The notes under the pieces: generated by a model
Told to the model about the DNA's origin: nothing
Database searches by the model: none
The model's input: the letters and a program-made list of their open reading frames with translations, nothing else
In this document: positions 26,257 to 32,103 of the stretch, one piece after another
Numbering within the stretch: the first letter of the stretch is position 1
Layout: every line of letters begins with the position of its first letter
From: JANQOZ01 sp045106555
GTDB taxonomy: Bacteria > Pseudomonadota > Gammaproteobacteria > Xanthomonadales > SZUA-38
Direction of reading: 5' to 3'
Assembly: GCA_045106555.1 (NCBI GenBank)
Contig: JBGCET010000001.1
Coordinates: forward strand, 1-64,000
Length of the DNA stretch: 64,000 nucleotides
Position numbers and translations under genes: made by a program

Positions 26257-26898
26257 TTAATTGAGTTTAGCCTGCACCAGCACCAGGGCCTCATCAATCA
26301 GTTTACGCCGCCCGGCATCAGCCACTGGTCGTCCTTCCAGGGTAGGGGCTTGTTGAGCTTTCAAAAAATAACGTTGGGCCTGTTCATAATTCTTGTTTTG
26401 CATTAAGTAATCAGCATAAAAATAATTGGGTTCCAGCCCGCCTGGGTTAATCTCCAGACCCTTTTTCAGCATTTTGGCAGCCTTCTTGTCACTGCCAAAT
26501 CCGACAGGCCAGCCGGGAACATTGGCATACAGTGATCCCAGGCTGGTGAAGGCAGAACCCTGAAGAGCAGTCTCATCAATTTCCAAAGCTTTATCCAAAT
26601 TCTTGCGAGCCGCCTTAGCGAGTTTCAGTGCACCTAGCCCGCCTTTTACGCCAGCATATGTTGACTGAATAATGGCATGCCAGATGAGATAATTGGCATC
26701 GCCAGGATGTTGAGACACTACCGATTCAGCCTCAGTAAGTAATGTTTCAAACGCCTGCACTTGGTACTTTTCGGTCAGCTGATAGTTGGCTTTTGCCCAC
26801 GTATGCTGCAATCGGCTAAGGTCTTCGTCAGACGGCTGCGCCCTGGTTTGCGCGGACGTTACGAGCAGCAAAACCAGTGTTGTTAGAATAAATTTCAT
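26257..26898 (-). CDS. Exported TPR-repeat protein
   Basis: A 213-residue protein with a signal peptide (FILTTLVLLLVTSAQTRAQ) and tetratricopeptide-type helices. Examples are FETLLTEAESVVSQHPGDANYLIWHA, ALEIDETALQGSAFTSLGSLYA and YFYADYLMQNKNYEQAQRYFLKA. It resembles TRAP-type periplasmic TPR proteins found beside the thermostable-hemolysin cluster. The likely role is a periplasmic scaffold or binding partner, but this is inference. It lies 15 bp after the dehydrogenase and 42 bp before the response regulator, within the operon. Confidence 0.85.
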   Translation of the reverse strand: MKFILTTLVLLLVTSAQTRAQPSDEDLSRLQHTWAKANYQLTEKYQVQAFETLLTEAESVVSQHPGDANYLIWHAIIQSTYAGVKGGLGALKLAKAARKNLDKALEIDETALQGSAFTSLGSLYANVPGWPVGFGSDKKAAKMLKKGLEINPGGLEPNYFYADYLMQNKNYEQAQRYFLKAQQAPTLEGRPVADAGRRKLIDEALVLVQAKLN

Positions 26899-26913
26899 AG
26901 GGTAATTCCTCTG

Positions 26914-27714
26914 TCAGGGTTCTGATTTGGCGAAACGCTGAATAATCGCCAATTGTTTTCGTAGGCTGCTATCGACAAGCGAGGGAAACAACGCATTTAC
27001 TCGCACAAAAAATTTTTCCGGCCACCCAATAATTTGATCGCGACTAGTGGAGTTCTTCAGCACCTTGATGATCTGCTCGGCAACTACTTCTGGTGTATCC
27101 ATAGTGTTGCCCAACTCCTGGTTCAGGGCCACAACTTGGCGGCTGTTGAGGCTAGTTCTTGTAGTGCGTGGCGCGATGTAGGTGACGCCTACCCGACTGT
27201 CGGCCAGTTCGCGGCGAAGCGCTTCGGTAAATCCACGAAGACCAAATTTGCTAGCGCAATAGGAACTGTTGCCGGGAAATCCGATGCTGCCGAACGTTGA
27301 CCCAATATTGATGATTCGAGACGCTGGCGGAATTTTCATTAGCGGCAGGATGTCGTGGCAGATCAGCATTGGACTTAATAGATTGGTGGATAGCGTGTTG
27401 GCAATCTGATCTTGAGTTTGCGATTCAAAAAGGCCGAAACTGGCGCAGCCGGCATTGTTGATGAGTAAATCAATACCGCCAATGACGCTGCTACAGAGGT
27501 CTTTAAGCTGGGCTCGGTCACTATCATTGGTAAGGTCAGCAGCAATCGTGCTGTGTCGGTCGCCGTCCAGCGAATGCTGTAACTGGGTCAGCCGTTCACT
27601 GTCTCTTGCGACCAATATCAGCTGAACGCCATGGCTTGCCAGAGACTTAGCAATGGCTGTGCCTATTCCACCGCTTGCGCCAGTTAACACGGCTGTTTGA
27701 TTGGCCAGAATCAT
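26914..27714 (-). CDS. Short-chain dehydrogenase/reductase
   Basis: A 266-residue NAD(P)-dependent oxidoreductase. The cofactor motif is TAVLTGASGGIGTAIAK, the NAG motif is LLINNAGCASFGLF, and the catalytic Ser-Tyr-Lys are in IINIGSTFGSIGFPGNSSYCASKFGL (Ser early, then YxxxK). The C-terminal region (VNALFPSLVDSSLRKQL) is typical of SDRs acting on lipid-like or ketone substrates. I chose the ATG at 27714, seven bases after the upstream stop, because the longer frame adds an unrelated tail. It is probably the reductase step of the operon's pathway. Confidence 0.92.
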   Translation of the reverse strand: MILANQTAVLTGASGGIGTAIAKSLASHGVQLILVARDSERLTQLQHSLDGDRHSTIAADLTNDSDRAQLKDLCSSVIGGIDLLINNAGCASFGLFESQTQDQIANTLSTNLLSPMLICHDILPLMKIPPASRIINIGSTFGSIGFPGNSSYCASKFGLRGFTEALRRELADSRVGVTYIAPRTTRTSLNSRQVVALNQELGNTMDTPEVVAEQIIKVLKNSTSRDQIIGWPEKFFVRVNALFPSLVDSSLRKQLAIIQRFAKSEP

Positions 27715-27721
27715 TTTGCTG

Positions 27722-28387
27722 TCAAGCTGCCTGCTCAATCGACTGGCCCAGACTGCGAAAGACACCCGCGTAGAGCTGGTAGAAAATTCGTGCACTATGA
27801 ATGATCTGTTCTTGTTCTTTCGTGTCAGTAAGACGGTTCATTAAACCTTCAAAAAATTTCACATGATCTTGGTCCAAGGATCCGTGGGACCGCAGGTAGC
27901 TAAACGCACTTTCCGGCAAATTTAGCGCTGCCTTGATGGACTTGGCCGCTTGGTCTGCGGTGGTGATGCTGGTGCCCTCAAGCACATGAACCATGCCAAA
28001 AAAGCCCAGCGGATTCACTCTCTGAATCGTGTCGTAAGCGTAGGCCACCATCAGTTCGGTAGCCGGTGAGGGCCGTCCAGTACGCACCTGATCCTTGTCA
28101 CCACCACAGACCTGAATGTCATTGAGTATCCATTCCTGGTGTCCCAGTTCCTCTTCGATGTACTCGGCGACAGCTTCGCGAAGCCACTCCTTCTGTTCTG
28201 GCAACTTGGCGCCAACCGCCATAAGTAGCGGCACGGTATGTTTGACGTGGTGATACGCTTGAGTCAGGAACCCAATGTATTCAGGCAAGGTAATTTCGCC
28301 GCTCAGAGTTCGGTGGATGATAGGAGATGACAGCAAATACTGCCGCTGGCTGCTGGTAGAATCCTGCAGCCGTTGGTAAAAGCTCAT
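27722..28387 (-). CDS. Heme-oxygenase-like (HDO/TenA-fold) iron enzyme
   Basis: A 221-residue helical protein of the iron-containing redox enzyme group (HDO superfamily), which includes non-heme diiron oxidases such as the 1-undecene-forming UndA. Candidate ligands: Glu79/80 and His83 in EYIEEELGHQEW, His134 and Glu137 in VHVLEGTS, and Asp172 and His175 in LDQDHVKFF. The ATG at 28387 overlaps the ligase stop (ATGA), so the GTG two codons upstream is unlikely. Sitting between a fatty-acid-type ligase and a dehydrogenase, it probably oxidises an acyl or amino substrate using iron and oxygen. The reaction is unknown. Confidence 0.9.
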   Translation of the reverse strand: MSFYQRLQDSTSSQRQYLLSSPIIHRTLSGEITLPEYIGFLTQAYHHVKHTVPLLMAVGAKLPEQKEWLREAVAEYIEEELGHQEWILNDIQVCGGDKDQVRTGRPSPATELMVAYAYDTIQRVNPLGFFGMVHVLEGTSITTADQAAKSIKAALNLPESAFSYLRSHGSLDQDHVKFFEGLMNRLTDTKEQEQIIHSARIFYQLYAGVFRSLGQSIEQAA

Positions 28388-29889
28388 GAGCACATAACCT
28401 CAGGGGATTTTCGGTAGAGAGCGTCAATGACGCTTGAGTATTTTTCTTCAATTACATGGCGTCGGAGGCGACCATTTTCGGTGGCGGTGGCATCCTTCGG
28501 TCCAAACGGATGTTCCAGGAGATGCCAGTTGTGGACCTGCGCATAGTCGGGCAACCGCTGGTTGACTGCTTCGATATGAGCGTCAACTCGTTCAGGACTT
28601 GACTCATCGATGTTTCGGGGAACCAAAAGTGCCACGCAGTGGGGTCTAGACTCGCCAAAGACCGCCACCTGCCTAAACAATGGGCCAGTTTTGATTTCGC
28701 TTTCCACCCACTCTGGTGAGATGTTTCGTCCAAAACTGGAGATGATGATGTGTTTGCGACGGCCATCAATAGTGACGAAGCCCTCATCGTCGATAATCCC
28801 CGTATCTCCGGTGGCGACCTCGTTGCAGTTCCAACTGTCGGGTTGTCCTGCATATCCCAAGAAGGCATTTCCGCTAACAAAAATCTCACCCTCTCTGATT
28901 TGAATTTGAGCATGAGGTAACACCTGTCCCACGGAACCTGGTCGATCGGCAGTAGGCGTATTGAGGGTTACGACGGAAGCACATTCAGACAGGCCATATC
29001 CTTCAAACACAGGCAATTGCGCATTTCTTGCTGCCCGAAGGAGTTCTGGTGCAACCCGGCTACCTCCCACAGCAACAAATGCCAGAGAGTCTGGTGGGCA
29101 CCAGCCCTGATGGGTTGCCAATACGAGAGCATTCAGAAGCTCCGGAACCAATATCATCGAATTAGGACGCCAATGACTAATGGACGCCAGCAGCATGGGT
29201 AGATCCAGTTCGGAAGATCCTGTCATTCCTAGCTGGTTTAACGATGGCGCAACGACAGTCCCGCCGCCAAGTAGGGGGGCGTAGATGCCACCAATATTTT
29301 CTAACAGCGTGCTCATTGGCAGCACACATAGGTGCCTTGGAGCTGGATGAGCAACAGCCTGTGACAAAGACCGAGCCACCGCGAGCTGTTGCTGCGTCGA
29401 TAGACAAACGCCTTTCGGTGAGCCTGTTGTGCCGGAGGTGTAGGTGATCTTGGCTGTTTGCTCTGGAATTTGCCCTGCAAACTCGGAGGGGCTTGTGACC
29501 TTAACGCCACAAAGGTTGCCGGTAGACAGCTCTTGGCCTGGTATTGGCTCGCTCAGGAGATTAACCGGTAGTTGGGGTTGACTGTTACAAAACAAAATTT
29601 CGGCCCCACTGGTGTGCAACGCATGCACAATTTGCTCTGGGGAAAAAAATAACGGCAGTGGCGTTAAACATACGTTGGCAAACTGACAGGCCAAATCAAC
29701 GGCGACCCAGTCGGGTCCGTTATCAGCGTATAGCGCAATGCTGCGAACGCCAGTAGCACCTATAGCCTCACTTAGTGAGTTTGCGCGGTTCAACAGGCCA
29801 CTAGCGGACGTCTTTCCCTGCTCGTTTTCCAACGCCACGTCGTCTTTCAATTTGCAGGAATGTGACAGCACTGAGTGCAGTAGGGTCAT
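28384..29889 (-). CDS. AMP-forming acyl/aryl ligase
   Basis: A 501-residue ANL-superfamily adenylating enzyme. Motifs: the P-loop YTSGTTGSPKG, FEGYGLSECASVV, TGDTGIIDDEGFVTIDGR. The usual catalytic lysine of the A10 motif appears changed to arginine (ENGRLRRHVI), which may lower or alter the adenylation step. Closest in style to long-chain fatty-acid CoA ligases (FSSFGRNISPEWVE-like segment). I chose the ATG at 29889, 11 bases after the upstream stop; a TTG ten codons earlier is possible. It would activate a carboxylic acid for the neighbouring acyltransferase-like or HDO protein. Confidence 0.9.
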   Translation of the reverse strand: MTLLHSVLSHSCKLKDDVALENEQGKTSASGLLNRANSLSEAIGATGVRSIALYADNGPDWVAVDLACQFANVCLTPLPLFFSPEQIVHALHTSGAEILFCNSQPQLPVNLLSEPIPGQELSTGNLCGVKVTSPSEFAGQIPEQTAKITYTSGTTGSPKGVCLSTQQQLAVARSLSQAVAHPAPRHLCVLPMSTLLENIGGIYAPLLGGGTVVAPSLNQLGMTGSSELDLPMLLASISHWRPNSMILVPELLNALVLATHQGWCPPDSLAFVAVGGSRVAPELLRAARNAQLPVFEGYGLSECASVVTLNTPTADRPGSVGQVLPHAQIQIREGEIFVSGNAFLGYAGQPDSWNCNEVATGDTGIIDDEGFVTIDGRRKHIIISSFGRNISPEWVESEIKTGPLFRQVAVFGESRPHCVALLVPRNIDESSPERVDAHIEAVNQRLPDYAQVHNWHLLEHPFGPKDATATENGRLRRHVIEEKYSSVIDALYRKSPEVMCS

Positions 29890-29900
29890 CGGGGGTGAGC

Positions 29901-30632
29901 TCAGCGCAGAGCAGCGCAATTCAGTTGCTGCCCGACACAGTCAATCGCGCCAGAAAGGTCGCGAATCGAGTGGCTAAGAAGCGCCGAGGATTGCACTATC
30001 TGCGCACCCACGGATATGTCTCCGACTACTACTCTGGGATGTGCATCGTAGTAGCGACCCCAGCTACTTTGCCCTGTCAGTAAACGATCGGGATTGGCTT
30101 GGCCTAGGGTCTCAGTGGAGAAATTCAGTTTTTGCAATATCGCCTCCACCTGTACCGTTGCCGTGCACACCAACCAGCGATAGCCTGCCGCTTGCAAAGC
30201 GCTCACTAAAACGGCAAATAGGGCAGGGGTCGCGCTTGCTACATTAGCGGCCAGGTTGCCAATTTCCACAATAGTGCTGCGATCAATTGGGGATCGATAG
30301 GCTCGGCTTACACACTGTTCAATAGGGAGGTCCAGATACTGCTCCAAAAAGAGCCGTTCCTCACTGGCTAGCCTCATACCCAGTACTGCATTGATCTTAT
30401 TGTCACGTGACAAGCTAAGCAGGTAGGGGAGAAAGGCCTCTAGTTTAGCGTCGTAAGTGGCTTCGAATCGCTCAGAAATAGTGCGTTCAAGCATTGTTCG
30501 ATGGGGAGAGTGTTGATTGTCGAAATTTAGCGCGAGGGGTGCGCGATTCTCACTGTACAGAGGCTTTTCCAAACCATCAGTAGGTTTCCAGGTCAAAGGC
30601 GAAATATTCGCGGGCATCAAAGATTCCATCAT
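29901..30632 (-). CDS. Thermostable-hemolysin family protein (T_hemolysin)
   Basis: A 243-residue soluble protein matching the delta-VPH thermostable hemolysin family of Vibrio. Conserved stretches include LFLEQYLDLPIEQ, STIVEIGNLAANVA, RWLVCTATVQVEAILQKLNF, and WGRYYDAHPRVVVGDI. It has no signal peptide and no membrane-active features. The family pattern, in my reading, resembles an acyltransferase (GNAT/autoinducer-synthase-like) fold, so a toxin role is doubtful. First gene of the ten-gene operon, with a PmrA/QseB-like box 36 bases upstream. Two adjacent ATG codons (30632 and 30629) could start it; no good ribosome site is visible. Confidence 0.85.
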   Translation of the reverse strand: MMESLMPANISPLTWKPTDGLEKPLYSENRAPLALNFDNQHSPHRTMLERTISERFEATYDAKLEAFLPYLLSLSRDNKINAVLGMRLASEERLFLEQYLDLPIEQCVSRAYRSPIDRSTIVEIGNLAANVASATPALFAVLVSALQAAGYRWLVCTATVQVEAILQKLNFSTETLGQANPDRLLTGQSSWGRYYDAHPRVVVGDISVGAQIVQSSALLSHSIRDLSGAIDCVGQQLNCAALR

Positions 30633-30849
30633 CGAAGCGAGAAGTTGCGGCTAGATTAGGTGAGAAACCTTAAGGGACCCTTAATAGATCAAAGAAAAGT
30701 AACTAAGATAGTGACAATCCATGATCGTTTTAATCAACACGTCGATGCTTCCCCGCCACATATCCGTGTATCAGGACTCGCAACTATTGACTGGACTTAG
30801 GTAATTATTCTCTAAGCACAAATTTGAGTGCAATTTCGACCGACAAAAA
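30633..30849. promoter_or_regulatory. Promoter region of the ten-gene island operon
   Basis: The region contains the regulator box at 30669-30685. On the minus strand TAATCT follows it after 10 bp, a plausible -10 element (the TA and final T are conserved). The stretch further right is AT-rich with no ORF and leads to the right arm-type repeats. Confidence 0.6.
30669..30685 (-). promoter_or_regulatory. PmrA/QseB-like box at the operon promoter
   Basis: Minus-strand 17-mer ATTAAGGGTCCCTTAAG fits HTTAAK-N5-HTTAAK exactly. A -10-like TAATCT lies 10 bp downstream, the same distance as at the monooxygenase promoter. The cognate regulator is encoded as the sixth gene of this operon, so direct autoactivation is likely. 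Confidence 0.7.
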
Positions 30850-30870
30850 TTGGGGGATAGATTGGGGGAT
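30850..30870. repeat. Right pair of TTGGGGGA arm-type repeats
   Basis: Copies at 30850-30857 and 30862-30869, with the same 12-bp spacing as the left pair at 17441. They lie 55 bp inside the right attachment core. Confidence 0.75.
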
Positions 30871-30925
30871 GGGTCAGGAGAGCTGCCCTTTAACCCATTG
30901 ATAAATATAGAGAAAAACTGACTTT

Positions 30926-31015
30926 TGGCGGAGGAGGAGGGATTCGAACCCCCGAGAGGCTTTCACCCCTGCTGGTTTTCAAGACCAGTGCATTCAACCG
31001 CTCTGCCACTCCTCC
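30926..31015 (-). tRNA. tRNA-Ser(UGA)
   Basis: A 90-nt class II serine tRNA. On the minus strand it begins GGAGGAGTGGCAGAGCGG, has anticodon UGA in a CUUGAAAAC loop, a long variable arm (AGGGGTGAAAGCCTCT-type), the T-loop GGTTCGAATCC and the acceptor pairing CTCCTCC-G-CCA. The encoded CCA is intact. Its 3' 14 bases are the right attachment core of the island, so integration recreates an intact gene. Confidence 0.96.
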
Positions 31016-31413
31016 GCGGACGCGCATGATACAAAATCTTGGCGAATGTGTCCCGCGTTTTGGACGAATTTTCTGAGGATTTCTAGATTTTCTAGGGTAG
31101 GGGCTTTGCGAGTGTGAGTGCGTCGGGATTGATTCGCAAACGAAGGGTCGTTTGCTCACCCCGGCGGGGCGCCTGCGCGTTGCTGCGGCGTCCAAACTGC
31201 CTGGTGGCAGCTCCCCGAGAGGCTTTCACCCCTGCTAGTTTTCAAGACTCGAGGAGGAGGCCGCTTAGCCATTCCTTTGTCTAGGGGAAAGACGAAAATC
31301 CTGCATTGGGGTGAGAGAGGGTTGTATTGCCAACGTAAATGGATGTTGTGGATCGATTTTTCGCCCGGAATCCGCGTTCTGGGATATTATGCATCTCGAA
31401 CTGGAGGCAGGCT
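31016..31413. other. 398-bp region between tRNA-Ser and the GacA gene
   Basis: It must contain the promoters of the tRNA (minus) and of the regulator gene (plus). It also holds a 36-bp tRNA-Ser fragment at 31213-31248. No ORF of note. Confidence 0.5.
31213..31248 (-). repeat. Partial second copy of tRNA-Ser
   Basis: These 36 bases repeat the anticodon-loop and variable-arm part of the tRNA-Ser gene (about 30951-30986) with one mismatch, in the same orientation. Neither acceptor stem half nor D-arm is preserved. A second short block of GAGGAGGAGG follows at 31251. It is a remnant of a duplicated tRNA or of an older insertion event. Confidence 0.8.
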
Positions 31414-32061
31414 GTGATAAAACTTCTATTGGTCGACGACCACGACCTCGTACGTACCGGTGTAGCCCACATTATCGAAAAGCAAACGGGTATGGAGATA
31501 GTGGGTGAGGCGGGTACTGGAGAGGAGGCTTTGCGCCTGGTTCGAGAGCACAAGCCTAACGTGGTTTTGATGGATGTGAACATGCCGGGCCTTGGCGGTT
31601 TGGAGGCCACGCGGCGAATTGCTCGTTCTTCACCGGAGTGTAAGGTCATCATTCTTACCGTACATTCTGAAGCGCCTTTCCCCACCCATCTGCTGGATGC
31701 GGGCGCCTCTGGTTACCTGAGCAAAGGCTGTGCGGCGGAGGAACTGGTAAACGCGATTCGTTCGGTTTATCGCGACACTCGCTACATCGGTAAGGACATT
31801 GCCCAGCGGTTGGCCCTATCGCTACTGCCGGGCGCTGACAAATCGCCCTTCGACGATTTATCGGCGCGGGAAATGGAAGTGATGATGATGCTGATTCAGG
31901 GCATCGAAGTCAGTGCAATTGCCGAATCGTTGGCGCTTAGTCCAAAAACCGTTAGCACCTACAAGTATCGAATCTACGAAAAGTTGACGGTGAAAAACGA
32001 CGTCGAACTTACCCACCTGGCCATTCGCCACGGCATCTTAGAAAACAGCCCCGTCAATTAA
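31414..32061 (+). CDS. gacA: Response regulator GacA/UvrY
   Basis: A 215-residue LuxR-type regulator. Receiver: LLLVDDHDLVRTG, phosphoacceptor Asp54 (NVVLMDVNMPGLGG), Thr in VIILTVHSE and Lys in GYLSKGCAAEE. Output: C-terminal helix-turn-helix (DDLSAREMEVMMMLIQG, LALSPKTVSTYKYRIYEKL). The sequence is GacA/UvrY over its length, the partner of the GacS/BarA kinase that drives CsrA-sequestering small RNAs. GTG at 31414 follows a good ribosome site (GGAGG, 7 nt away). The common downstream gene uvrC is missing; here rne converges instead. Confidence 0.93.
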   Translation: MIKLLLVDDHDLVRTGVAHIIEKQTGMEIVGEAGTGEEALRLVREHKPNVVLMDVNMPGLGGLEATRRIARSSPECKVIILTVHSEAPFPTHLLDAGASGYLSKGCAAEELVNAIRSVYRDTRYIGKDIAQRLALSLLPGADKSPFDDLSAREMEVMMMLIQGIEVSAIAESLALSPKTVSTYKYRIYEKLTVKNDVELTHLAIRHGILENSPVN

Positions 32062-32068
32062 CTCATTG

Positions 32069-32094
32069 GGCAATCCTGGCGAACCAGGATTGCC
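32069..32094. terminator. Hairpin between gacA and rne
   Basis: A perfect 11-bp stem (GGCAATCCTGG with its complement) around a CGAA tetraloop lies midway between two converging stops. It has no long T-run, so it may work as an mRNA 3' stabiliser or weak bidirectional terminator. Confidence 0.7.
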
Positions 32095-32103
32095 ACAGTA
32101 ACG

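Larger units (their letters stand above)
17320..30939. mobile_element. 13.6-kb integrative island in tRNA-Ser(UGA)
   Basis: A 14-bp direct repeat (TGGCGGAGGAGGAG) bounds the element at 17320-17333 and 30926-30939. The right copy is the 3' end (CCA and acceptor stem) of a tRNA-Ser gene. A P4-type integrase starts 143 bp inside the left end. Paired TTGGGGGA repeats with identical 12-bp spacing lie just inside both ends. The cargo is a monooxygenase gene, an IS21-interrupted glycosyltransferase fragment and a ten-gene operon. No conjugation or phage structural genes are present, so any movement would rely on the integrase and outside help. Confidence 0.88.

Noticed and set aside
29901..30632. 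Secreted cytolytic toxin
   Set aside because: The protein lacks a signal peptide, membrane-inserting segments and toxin neighbours; the operon is enzymatic and regulatory.
17320..30939. Prophage
   Set aside because: No capsid, tail, terminase, lysis or replication genes were seen. Only an integrase links it to phage-like elements.
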